From: Ixodes scapularis
Lineage: Eukaryota; Arthropoda; Arachnida; Ixodida; Ixodidae
NCBI RefSeq assembly: GCF_016920785.2
Contig: NW_024609857.1
Span: forward strand, 133,541,094-133,605,093
DNA: 64,000 nt
Direction of reading: 5' to 3'
The notes under the pieces are model-generated. The model did no database searches. It saw only the letters and a list, made by a program, of their open reading frames with translations, and was not told the DNA's origin. The position numbers and the translations under genes were made by a program. Shown here one piece after another: positions 32,519-42,975 of this stretch; the stretch's first letter is position 1, and each line of letters opens with the position of its first letter.

Positions 32519-35289
32519 TCAATTAAGTATGAATTCAAGAGCAGATACAAAATTAGCAACAGTTGTGTTAACGACGACATCATTTGGTAGCTCGTTCCAT
32601 TCTTGAATTGCCCGAGGGAAGAAAGAATATCTAAAACAGTCGTTTTTGAACCTGTATTGTTTTAACGCTCTTGTGTGGTTTAGACGTGAGGACCCGGTCG
32701 ATAATGGTTGTATATAGTTAGAGCTTTGAACATGAAGAGTGCCATTAAGAATATTGAACAACAATCTTAATCTATCAATTTTCGCTCTCATTTGCAACGG
32801 TTGAAGCTTCGCTCTAATAACTAATTCGGTGGACGATGTTTCTCTACGATAATCATTAAAAATAAACCGAGCAGCTAACTTTTGGATACTTTCAAGCTTG
32901 TTAATACCGTTTAGTGTGAAAGGGTACCATACTGAACTAGCATATTCGAGCACAGGCCTAATAAAACTTTTATAAGCAATAAGTTTAGTGTCAAAATCAG
33001 CATATTTTAATTTCCTACGACACGCAAACAAAGTGCCCCTCGCTTTGTTAACCGTTAATTCTAAATGCTGGTTCCAGTTCAGTTTATTGTTAAAAAGAAG
33101 TCCTAAATACTTGTACTCCTCGACCCGCTTTACTGGTTGTCCATCCAGTAGGTAACTAAATTGAATTGGCTTTTTTTTTACAGGACACTGTCATGACGGC
33201 TGTTTTAAAAAAATTTAACTTCATTTGCCATTTTTTAGTCCAACACAGTATCTCATCCAAAGCCTGCTGCAGTTTAAGATTGTCGGTATGGCTTTTTATT
33301 GTTTTATATATAATACAGTCGTCAGCGAACAATCTAATCGGGACATCAATATTGGTTGGAATGTCATTAATGTAAATCAAAAACAAAAGTGGCCCAAGTA
33401 CGGAACCCTGGGGCACTCCTGAAGTAAGGCGCACTTTGTCCGAATCAACTTTGTTATAGTGGACATATTGGCTTCGGTTTGATAAATACGCGGTTAACCA
33501 ATTTATGATTTGTGAGTTTTTGAATATACTGGAAAGTTTTGCCAGCAGCTTTGGATGAGACACCGTGTCAAACGCCTTAGAAAAATCTAAGTAAATTACG
33601 TCAGTCTGGCCCCTCTCGTTAATGGCTTCAGCCAAGTCATGCGTAAATTCTATGAGCTGAGTTGTAGTCGAAAGTGATTTCCTAAACCCATGCTGATTTC
33701 TACATATTAGGTTATGCTTATCTAAGTAACATGAAATATGTGTAAAAATAATATGCTCTAGCAATTTACACGTGGTGCTAGTTAAAGATATTGGCCTAAA
33801 GTTTGATGCTGCACTCCAGTCACCCTCTTTATGTATCGGAATTATTTTTGCTGTCTTCCAGTCATTTGGTAATACTGCATGCTCAAGAGAAAAACAAAAC
33901 AAAACATGTAAATACTTGGACATCCATTCTGCATACCTTTTTAAAAAAGTGTTTGGTATCATATCCGGCCCAGTACTTTTCTTAGCGTCTAATTTATTTA
34001 AAATTAAGTTAAAAATTCCCTCCTGAGTTATAAAAATGTCACTAATTACGTCCGCATCGTTAACTTCGAGGCTTGGGATAACTCCGTCGTCAGTAGTAAA
34101 TACCGATTTAAAAAAAGAATTGAACTCAGTTGCGGTAATATTACTTTGGACAGATGACTTATCCTTAGGTGAGATATAACGCCAGAACTTTTGTGGCGCA
34201 CTTTTAATGAAAGAGCGGAGCGAAGTATTAAAATATTTTTTCTTTGCTTCTGAGATTTCAAGTTTAAGTCGTGCATTTAATTCAGAAAGAAGCTGGCGAC
34301 ATGTTTCTGTTCAATTAGATTTAGAATTCTTTCTCACTCGGGCAATTCTACGTTTCAAATGCAAGATATCTCTGTTAATCCATGGATTATGAACGTTAGT
34401 CTTTTTCTTTCGATGAGGTACATATTTCAATATACACTTGTTTACAATATTCTTAAAGTATTACCACAGCGCTTCAATGTTAGAACCACATTCAAAAGAA
34501 ATTTGTTCAAACTTATCAAAAGACAATTCTAAAAAATCGATGATGGAAACGTCGTCAGCATTGTTGAAATCTGGAACTGTTAACAGAACAGGTAAAGATC
34601 GCAATCTTTGATCTAAATAAATTGACACAAGCACCATATCATGATCAGCAATACCTTCGCAAACTTCGCTGCTGTATTTTTTACTAAGCAAGCGATCATT
34701 TAAAAAAAAACAAATCTATCAGTGATTCGCCCCTAGTAGGGCAATTTACTATTTGAACTAAATTTAGTGAAAATGTTAAATCAATCAGGGCCTCTCCACT
34801 CGCACGATCTTTATTGGACACTGTAAGTGTACTCCAGTCAATGTGCGGTAAATTAAAGTCTCCCAGTAGGATGAAATTAGTTGAGGGTTTAACGTGCTTA
34901 ATTAAGTAATCATTGAGATCGCTAATCATACTGATAGCTGCATTTGGTGGTCTATAAACAGCACATACCATGAATGACACATTGACGTACCAGAGTTTAC
35001 ACAGCAATACTTCATGATCAATTGGTGTAGATACAGGCATACACTGCAAGGACTTTTTATGAATTATAGCTACGCCCCCTCCCCTAGAAGCCCTGTCTTT
35101 TCTAACTATGTTATATTCAGGCGGGCATAGCTCTGAATTTGCTATATTAGGATGTAACCATGTCTCTGTTACAACCACCACATCAGGAGAATGAACAAGC
35201 AGTATACGCTCCAACTCCTCAACTTTGTTCGCCAGGCTTCTTGCATTGACATTTATTATTTTTAGCTGACGCTGCTGATCATTTAAGAG
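32519..35289 (-). pseudogene. LINE ORF2: AP endonuclease plus reverse transcriptase, in frame with ORF1 after one UGA
   Basis: ORF2 nicks target DNA and reverse-transcribes element RNA. The frame opens directly after the ORF1 UGA and starts LLNDQQRQLKIINVNARSLA, which already holds the first endonuclease motif (NVNARS). TETWL, RGGGVAI and LGDFNLPHIDW follow. No ATG precedes these motifs. A T9 run (about 34704-34712) shifts the frame. The next frame contains ADHDMV (34691 onward), a TAA at 34461-34463 and a TGA at 34311-34313. It then runs open through FRPISLTS, IYLDFSKAFDTVSH, SGVPQGSVLGPLLFLIYIND and RLFADDCIIY. An A9 run (33171-33179) causes a second shift. The last frame has YKYLGLLFNNKLNW, LEYASSVWYP and ends at 32519. 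RT catalytic residues are intact, so the copy is young. Confidence 0.9.
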
Positions 35290-36762
35290 TCACTTTTCCG
35301 CACGTGCGGATGTAACCTTAATTCTTGTGTTGTTTTCGTGGTCCCACGCGTACACGTCGTTGTTTAAGATAAGTTTATCGTAGCGAAGAAAGACTTTGTC
35401 ATCTGGTGTTCTGTTATCTTTAACCGTCTGCCACAGCTGTTTTCGAATGACTTGAACTCGACGAGAGTAATCTTCAGATACCGATATCTTAGTACCTTTA
35501 AGTTTAGGAGCGTTTCTCATCAATAGCATTTTTTCATTGTAATCAAAAAATTTAATGATAACCGGTCGTGACTTGTTTGCCGCCTTTCTACCTAGTCTGT
35601 GTATGCGCTCAACGCTTGCAACATTTATTCCCATTTTCGATTTAAAAAGATCCTCAATTACCGCCTTTTTTATTGAAGCAAGCGTCTCATTATCTTCCTC
35701 GTTTATTCCATAGACAATTAAATTGTTCCGGCGGCTGCGATTTTCCAAGTCGTCAACCTTATCCAATAACGTCACGACCTGGCATTTCAAGCTTTCAATA
35801 GTGGCTTCACACTGTTCAAGCTTCTGGGCTGAAAACGAAAGTGCTTCAATTCTATGCTCGATTGAAGTTAGCCGTTCATTAGCACTGGCAGCTGATTGTT
35901 CTAGCCTTTGCTCTATTGACGCGAGTCTTGCCGTCATATCCCGTTGACTTAGGAGAATAGTTTCTAACTGCTCACTTACGGTAGGTCCGGGATTTGACTC
36001 TACGTCCCCGCTCAGTAAAAGTATAAGTAGGCAGAACGCATCAAAGCAACCAGCCAAACATTCACACAACACGCCCGGGCAAGGCAGCACAACCAAGCAC
36101 AAATAGTTGTTTTTGATTTTACAGCAGTAAAACGGTTTACACACCTGCAGCAGAAACAAGAAGGGGTTCGTTGGTGACCGCATCGTTGTCGTGCCGCCTT
36201 GTCCACTGAAGCTGATACCGTTGGGGGCGTATGTCGAAAGCGTCGTTGATGTCGATGACGAAGCGATGCTGCAGCAAGATTGCACCGATGGCACAAAAGC
36301 GAAAACTCGCCCCGACTCGACGTTGAAAGGGTAAACTGATGTTAGGTCCGAGAAAAGTTGGCACTCCTCGGCTTTGGACTGTCCATGGTCATTGTAGCTT
36401 GAAGGAAGGGCAATCAAGACGAACACCTGCAGCAGAAACAAGAAGGGGTTCGTTGGTGACCGCATCGTTGTCGTGCCGCCTTGCCCACTGAAGCTGATAC
36501 CGTTGGGGGCGTATGTCGAAAGCGTCGTTGATGCCGATGACGAAGCGATGCTGCAGCAAGATTGCACCGATGACACAAAAGCGAAAACTCGCTCGTCAAA
36601 GACAGTCCCCGACTCGACGTTGAAAGGGTAAACTGATGTTAGGTCCGAGAAAAGTTGGCACTCCTCGGCTTTGGACTGTCCATGGTCATTGTAGCTTGAA
36701 GGAAGGGCAATCAAGACGAACACCTGCAGCAGAAACAAGAAGGGGTTCGTTGGTGACCGCAT
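35290..36762 (-). CDS. LINE ORF1 protein with 2A peptide, coiled coil and RNA-binding region
   Basis: ORF1p binds element RNA. The open frame runs through the monomers. In-element ATGs occur at 36762, 36465 and 36183, each giving MRSPTNPFLFLLQV, a hydrophobic leader. After the third come a Cys-rich hydrophobic stretch and LLILLLSGDVESNPGPT, a canonical 2A motif. Next is a heptad-rich segment (LASIEQRLEQS to LLDKVDDLENRSRRNN), a coiled coil, then NLIVYGINEEDNE and PVIIKFFDYNEKMLLMRNA, which resembles the RRM-like and C-terminal parts of L1-type ORF1 proteins. It ends ARAEK-UGA. If 2A works, the leader part and the RNA-binding part are separate chains. Which ATG is used is unknown. The third gives the shortest precursor. 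Confidence 0.85.
   Translation of the reverse strand: MRSPTNPFLFLLQVFVLIALPSSYNDHGQSKAEECQLFSDLTSVYPFNVESGTVFDERVFAFVSSVQSCCSIASSSASTTLSTYAPNGISFSGQGGTTTMRSPTNPFLFLLQVFVLIALPSSYNDHGQSKAEECQLFSDLTSVYPFNVESGRVFAFVPSVQSCCSIASSSTSTTLSTYAPNGISFSGQGGTTTMRSPTNPFLFLLQVCKPFYCCKIKNNYLCLVVLPCPGVLCECLAGCFDAFCLLILLLSGDVESNPGPTVSEQLETILLSQRDMTARLASIEQRLEQSAASANERLTSIEHRIEALSFSAQKLEQCEATIESLKCQVVTLLDKVDDLENRSRRNNLIVYGINEEDNETLASIKKAVIEDLFKSKMGINVASVERIHRLGRKAANKSRPVIIKFFDYNEKMLLMRNAPKLKGTKISVSEDYSRRVQVIRKQLWQTVKDNRTPDDKVFLRYDKLILNNDVYAWDHENNTRIKVTSARAEK
35983..36012 (-). other. 2A ribosome-skipping motif (LSGDVESNPGP)
   Basis: The codons read GGG GAC GTA GAG TCA AAT CCC GGA CCT, giving GDVESNPGP, a perfect match to the D-x-E-x-N-P-G-P consensus with Leu-rich sequence before it. 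Skipping is expected between Gly and Pro (codons 35988-35986 and 35985-35983). 2A sequences are established in some viruses and at the N-terminus of certain non-LTR retrotransposons. Confidence 0.88.
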
Positions 36763-36786
36763 CGTTGTCGTGCCGCCTTGCCCACT
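36143..36786 (-). repeat. Tandem 5' monomers (297, 282 and a partial unit)
   Basis: Units span 36490-36786 and 36208-36489, with a partial third at 36143-36207. They are nearly identical. The second lacks 15 bp (five codons, including GTVFDE residues), so the reading frame is kept. Tandem promoter monomers at the 5' end are known in some mammalian L1 families. Here they are also translatable. Confidence 0.88.
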
Positions 36787-36959
36787 ATGTTCACTTTTGT
36801 TGCTCACCCCTAATATAATCCTCGCTGTGAGGACTAATAGTATTGTCAAATAAATAAACAAAATATAGTCCAAATGTAACAGTAAGAAAGCACAAAACTA
36901 ACAGAGGGACAAAAACAGACATGTACAAGCTTTCAAATCATGCTGTAATTTCTTGAAGT

Positions 36960-38290
36960 CAGAGTTATTAGATATTATTCAATAAATAAAACAGTAGTCA
37001 GCAAATAATTTGATTGAGGAAGAGACTATTGTGGGAATGTCTTTAATATAAATGAGAAAAAGTAAAGAACCTAAAACGGGCCCTTGGGGTACGCCGGAGG
37101 AAACAGATTTGAGAGTGGAGTTCATACCATGACAAGTTACAAATTGCGAACGATCTGTTAAAATGCTAAACTCCAAATAAACAGAGTAGGATCAATGTTC
37201 AGTTTACTTATGTTTGAAGAAGAATATTATGTGATACCTTATCAATGGTCTTTGCAAAGTAAAAAAAATTGTAGTTCTCCTAAGATCCCCGAACAAAGGC
37301 AACGTGAGAGTCGTTTGTAAGGCTGACTAGTTGTGATTCATAAGAATTTTTTTTCCTAAATTCATGTTTACATGGAGAAAACAATTAGTTCGATTCAAGG
37401 AAGAGAAGTAGTTTTGTGTAAATGATGTGTTCGAAGAGTTTACATATAATGGTAGTCGATGAGATGGGCCTGTAATTGTTAGTGAAGAGCTTTTCGCCAG
37501 CTTTGTAAAGAGGAAGTACCTTTCCGATTTTCCAGTCGTTTGGTAAAACAGAGGCATCGAGTGACTGTTGGAAGAGACTCGAAATTACTACAGAAGAGTA
37601 TTCAATTGTCGCTTTAAAGAATTTTGAATTGATTGCGTCTATACCTGTGGCTGATTATAATTTAAAGCTATTGATAATTTTTGAAACACCGTTGGGGTCA
37701 ACCAAAACATGGTTCATTAATGAAAAAGTTATAACATGATAGGTTGCAGTGGTGTTACTGTGAGGATTAGAAAATGGTTTAATAAACTCTTCCTAAACTA
37801 TTCTAGCACACAGCTTCGTCAACCGGAGTGTTATTTGCTGTCTGAAGTAAAATAATGGATGACCTACCACGGGTTGACAGCACGTTCCAAAATTGTCGAG
37901 GATTATTTTGTAGCATAGGTAGGAATGATTGGTTAAGGAGCTTAAGTTTAGAATTACATATTTTCTTTTTATAACACTCGGCAGCAGTAGAATATTTATG
38001 CCAGGGAAATGGAGGAAGAGTACATTTGGCGGCTTTAAATAAACGATTCTTTTTGGTAGAAAGTTTTATGAGTACCATATTGAACTATGCCTGCAAATTA
38101 TATTTTAAAGTAATAGTTTTCATATATACGTATTTTTCAGTAAGTAACCTTATCTCTTCCTTAAAAAGGACCCAGTTTTGTTCGCCAGGGCGCTCGACAA
38201 CATTCTCAAAATGTCCTTCCCAAAACTACAGATTCATATTAATAATCTTAAAATTGGCTGTATGTAGTCGCGAATAACTTTTTTTCTGAT
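36960..38290 (-). pseudogene. Older CR1-like LINE remnant
   Basis: On the minus strand, in order: linker sequence with KKNRLFKAAK and QNNPRQFWNVLST; VLPNDWKIGKVLPLYKAGEK and NYRPIS; then SSGVPQGPVLGSLLFLIYIK and IKLFADYCFIY. The catalytic DD is changed to DY. Frames are broken in several places. It ends about 170 bp before the 5' end of the younger LINE. Confidence 0.82.
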
Positions 38291-39533
38291 TTCTTTCACA
38301 GGTCATGTGAATGGACAAAGAAAAGGCAATGACTTCGAAATCACAAAATCATATAGCCTAAGCATGCTTGCTTCATCATAAAATGTTTTTCTACAAGTAG
38401 ATTTGCAATGTTGAGATTGAAGCAGGGACACAAAGTGATCATGGCGTACACATGCAGCTGATACGTTGGCATGTTTAACTTTCGTGATGGGTTTCTTACC
38501 ACATTGTTACCATCCAATGTACATCATCGACCTACTCTTCTACATTGTGCCTCAAATATAGTGCTTTGGGCACACCATCTATTTTGAAAGTTGAGTAAAA
38601 CAAATTGGGGAAGCTATAGCATTGCCTTAGTGTTTTGATCAAAACTATTATAAGCTTGTATACTAGTCAAAACGCCACGGAGTTAAGTAGACTAGTAGTG
38701 TTCCAAAAAAGCTATGAGGTGACAAACCTACCTTTTACGTAAGTACGTATATCTTGCATCCGTATTCAGTAGAAAAACGTGAGAAGAGGCCGCAAAACTG
38801 AACTGGACACCGTCCAACTAGGACCACCTCCGCGGGAATGTCTTCATTTACTTCATGCAGACTTACTGGCTGTAGAGAAAAATATATTGGATGTTTTATT
38901 ATGAGCACAAAAACAGAGTTAGCGGATTCGGACCACTCAGACTAGGTTCTGAGGGTCTTCACATTCAAATCCTGGTTGCAAAACACAAATTATTGTAGGG
39001 CTTTAAAGACGTGCGAGCTTGTGGGTGGATATAAATCAGCACAATCTAAACCGCAGATGTAAGGTGATGCGGCATTGCCCCATTCTATCTCATGGACACC
39101 ACTTATTCATTAGCACTTGCCCTGTGCCAGCCATGCTGTGTGGGCCGCCGTACGCTTTACCGCCCAAATTTGTATGGCTTAATGATCCTGCTTTATTTCG
39201 CTGAGGCCTCTTCAGTATTGACATTTTTTAAGAAAAATGTGAAAATAACAATGCCAACGAAGACAAGGACATAACGGCTCAAACTGATGTCAGCTACATC
39301 ACATAGCTATGGTTTTCTGGTATAGGATGTCATACTTCTGTGCACAAGTGGTCGCACCTGTTAGGATTAAAAGAGATAAAAAACGAGAACCACTAGAAGA
39401 AGAGACACACACAGTAGAGAGCGCTTGCAACTGAGGTTTAATCTGACTTAAACCAAAGAAGAAGCATATATGCTTTATCAACAACCATCCACGTCATGTA
39501 AACATAATTTTCAGTAATCTAAGTATAATTTTT
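38291..39533. other. Intergenic, plus 3' flank of the Penelope remnant
   Basis: No coding frame supported. On the minus strand, 39.30-39.50 kb probably belongs to the Penelope 3' untranslated part. A B-box-like ACATTCAAATCC lies at about 38960, but no convincing tRNA fold or A-box accompanies it. Confidence 0.45.
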
Positions 39534-40075
39534 CTAGCTTGAGCTAACAAAGGACTGTAGATAGTCCACCTCCGAATCGTACAATGCTATCGATGGGGCG
39601 CTAATGCACGTGTCGCCGTCGCACATCCGTATGAAAAACTGCTCTGAAATTTTCCAAGCCCTTTTGTTACGGTTTCTGCTCAGGCTGATAGTTTTCTGAA
39701 GCATTGGGCCAGAATCGCATCGGTTGCAGTATACCGCTAGATTACCCGAGGGCGAAGATCTTACTTCCAATGCGTGTTCCCTCAGTTTGTGATTTATGCA
39801 CCTTCCGGTTTGTCCTATGTAAACCCTCCCACACGTTAAAGGTATTCTATACACCACCCCTTCCTTGCACTCTATATATTTAGTTCCATGCTTCTTCTTA
39901 CATATACCCACCTTTAAGTCTCCCGTTTCTATCCTTGCACACAGTTTACCCGATTTCTGAGGCGCTGAGAGTAGTAGCGGTGCTTCATGTGTTTCGCCCA
40001 CTTTCTTCAGACCATGGCTAAATTTGTGCACATATGGTATCACGGTATAGAATGCATTAGCTTAGCGTACGCTGC
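39534..40075 (-). pseudogene. Penelope-like element, GIY-YIG endonuclease end
   Basis: Penelope elements encode an RT with a C-terminal GIY-YIG nuclease that cuts target DNA. The frame, open from about 40075 with no start codon of its own, reads TVIPYVHKFSHGLKKVG, then a Cys-rich linker, VVYRIPLTCGRVYIGQTGRC (the GIY-YIG-like core, with Arg in GQTGR), NHKLREHA, CNRC, and a C-terminal helix region ending VDYLQSFVSSS. The nuclease domain looks complete and uninterrupted. The RT domain is absent, so the copy is 5'-truncated. Confidence 0.88.
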
Positions 40076-41708
40076 TGATAACGGATCACGCCGTCATATG
40101 CACAACCGTGCTTCAGGGTGCCTGCAGGAGCTATCACTAGCAACTGCAGTCCGTTACGTTCGCTAACCTAAGACTCACGGCTGCAACGAAAACATCTTTC
40201 ACATCCCTCGTGTTTTTCATGCCGCGGTAATCACGAGCATAATGTTAGATCTTCTTAGTGCACTACAAATATAAGTTCGTGTTCTATCGCACTTAAAACA
40301 AGCTCAGCTAAACCCCCTCAAACAGTGTTATTTTTTTTTTAAACAGCCATAACCAAAAAATAAAATAAGATACTCACGCATTTTGTTAATTTATAACGTT
40401 ACGGCTATCTGAAGATTCTATGTTCAATTATTAATTTTCTTATAGCACCTTGTGCCCGCCCGTATGTCGACTGAGTTTATTCAAATAAATGAATGCTGTC
40501 ATACTTCCGTAATCAATCGTTCGTTCGGTATTCTTCGAGCGCTTTAGAAGAAATACAACGCTGAGCAATATGGATCTCAATTATGCGACGCACAAGGTCG
40601 AGTTTGGGGTCAGTGTGTCCATGGGTATTTTTATATTTGTAGTCTAATATAAGTACACGTTTTAGCGACTACGTGTTTTTTTAAGTTTTTTGTTTCAACA
40701 AATATAATACAAAATATGTCCACTCAAGTCGGTAAGGCGTACATACAAGATGCGCCATAAAAATCTATTCCAGTCTTGATTGATTTTTAACCATTCAACT
40801 GCTTGTATATCAATGAGAATACAGAATGTCTGTCTGCTCATATAGATAAAGATAATATTATGGATGTGCGATAAAATTCCCTTTCCATCTCGATAAACAT
40901 TTTAGTGAGTTTAGGCTACGGATTTCTCTCTCACCAAAGGTTATATAAAGTCTGCCCACTCATGCTGATGAAAAGTAGATTAAATCTTGTCGATTGAATT
41001 CGATTCAAGTTTTTAAAGACATCGGTCTGAAGACATGAGTCTGAAACAACTCTATAGATAATCGATACAAATATGATGATAAAAGGTGGGTCGGATAGAG
41101 GGTCGCCGAGAATTCCGAAGGATTTCTTACAGACAGTCAGATTTTTTTCCATTATGGTTTTACGCGTTACACCATAGCCTCCTCTATACGTATAGAGGAG
41201 GCTATGGTTACACCGATAGGACTCGCAGATTTGCTTACGCCCCTATTGAAACAATCGCCTTCGCGCGCATCTTTTTTTGTACGGTTAATGCCCCGGCCGC
41301 TGCTAGCTTTTACAGGCACACGCCGCGTTGCGTTTACCGCCTTAAGTGTGGTGTCGCCATGTCGCCATGGGTGATCGTTTCGGAACTTGTACGCCATATT
41401 CCCGCATTTCTCTCTTAAGGTGCAACCTACCGTGCATGACGTTTAGCTGTTTTTCTGATGGTTTATAACTTTCTTCCTATGTATCCGACAATTATAAAGT
41501 TAATGTCCAATCAAAGAGCTGTTTTTCAACAATACGTTAATGTCTCAATATTACGATTAATTTTATTTTTTAGTTTATTATTTAGCTTTTAATAGACCAC
41601 AGTCTCTAATAATAAAAAGAAATATTTCTCAAGTTATAACGTCCCATCGTCCACGATATTTTACTTAAGCGTTCGGTTGGATCTAGTGAATTAAAAAAGT
41701 AAGCAAAG
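40076..41708. other. 1.6 kb intergenic with a perfect 38-bp palindrome
   Basis: AT-rich with no gene recognised. At 41171-41208 ACCATAGCCTCCTCTATAC is followed at once by its exact complement. Around it (41.09-41.42 kb) the DNA is more GC-rich and may be a MITE. Confidence 0.5.
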
Positions 41709-41926
41709 AATAGACCGATGGCAGCAGCTAGTTTGACTTAGCCACCGCTGCCGCAATGCATTGAGGGAACTTTAGTCTTTCTGCACGTGCGACAACCCCG
41801 CTGGAGCTCTGCGCGTGTGGAGCACGAGACGACACGAGCCCTCGCATGCACGGCCGTCTGCCTCCTGTGAACTAAAGTTATAGCGGCGAAACGTATGCGC
41901 CGAACGCCTAGTGAGATCGGTCTATT
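41709..41926. mobile_element. MITE, copy 1 of a family with AATAGACCGAT ends
   Basis: The termini AATAGACCGAT and ATCGGTCTATT are exact inverted repeats. The interior includes CTTTCTGCACGTGCGACAAC and CGCTGGAGCTCTG, which recur in the copy at 51730. About 218 bp. No target duplication is clear. Confidence 0.82.
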
Positions 41927-42640
41927 GTGCAGACGATTTATATTTTAAAATAGAAAATAAAGTTTAAAATGCTATTATTTTATGGTGCTATAAAAACGGA
42001 ATCACGTCAACTAACCAAAATTACGAGACATTAAATTATGAAGCATCCTTCGATGTTATACTTCTCATAACTTTTATATTGATATATTACACGTTAAGAA
42101 TGTTATTAGACCTCAAACGTTTCCCATTCAGTTACGGCAAATTGCAGTGTCTTGATATAAAATACAGATGGCGACACCTGTTCAAGAATAGCTTGATGTG
42201 CATTTTGCGTCGTGTGCCGCTTGGAACGCCACGTGAAAGACAGAAAAAGCGCCAGATGTCAGGGTGTCAGATGCCTGGATGCCCACAGTGAGCGAGCCAG
42301 AGATGTCAGAAAAACAAGCGCAAGGCTGTGGGTGCAGCACAGCTGCTTTTGCGCGTTCTACTGGGCGTCGGTGCACATGCCTGACGTAATCCAAATGAAA
42401 TGGGTGCCATATTCTAAACTTCACATGTGGTCGCTTGCGTGAGTAAACAATGTTGTTTATAAAAAAAAATTGCGATTGTATTAAATCACGTGGAAAGAAC
42501 TCATTCTAAGCACGCGACCGTTGGCATGCAGTGAATATTCATAATCGTCGCAGAGATGATTGGTAGCTGTCAGCAGGTGGAGTTTTAGGGGCGAAGCTCC
42601 TAAAGGTGTATTCACACGGCGGACAAATTTCGGGAACCAT

Positions 42641-42723
42641 GTCCGCGGACCTGTGAAATGTGCATATCACGTGGCTTCGATGTCACAACGGACTAGTCCG
42701 CGGACTTGTTCAAGTCCGAGGAC
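42641..42723. promoter_or_regulatory. Left subterminal GTCCGMGGAC palindromes
   Basis: Three copies of the 10-bp motif occur at 42641-42650 and 42696-42705 (GTCCGCGGAC) and 42714-42723 (GTCCGAGGAC). Placement next to the TIR suggests binding sites for the transposase or MADF protein. This is inference. Confidence 0.65.
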
Positions 42724-42975
42724 ATGCGAATTAATACTGCATGGTTGCCGTGGACCAAGGCGAGAACTGCGAGTCTGAGCTCGTACCTTTCTCGCTGCCT
42801 TCGCTGCACGAGATATCTGTTCAGGATTGGTATTTCCCAACGCTCCCACCTCGCGCCAGAGCCTTGGTGGTGCTTCGTTTCGTTCCAAGCTACAAGAAAA
42901 CGGCCACGCAACGCACGTGACGGTCGATTCCAATCCCGCCAGCGTCTGATGAACCTGGCATTGAAGACGACAACG

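Larger units (their letters stand above)
32406..36786 (-). mobile_element. Nearly full-length CR1-like LINE with 5' monomers and a 2A sequence
   Basis: Minus strand, about 4.4 kb, in order: tandem 5' monomers (36786-36143), ORF1 with 2A, coiled coil and RNA-binding parts (to 35290), ORF2 with endonuclease and RT (to 32519), and a short 3' UTR with an AAATAAAT-type tail (32434-32406). The 5' boundary is where homology between monomers stops (AGTGGGCAAGGCGG). ORF1 is intact. ORF2 has two frameshifts in 9-nt homopolymers and two nonsense codons. Confidence 0.9.

Noticed and set aside
38905..38985. tRNA-like sequence with ACATTCAAATCC
   Set aside because: B-box-like word only; stems and A-box do not form.
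39300..40075. Hammerhead ribozyme near the Penelope remnant
   Set aside because: Some Penelope elements carry one, but I found no CTGATGA...GAAA core on either strand here.
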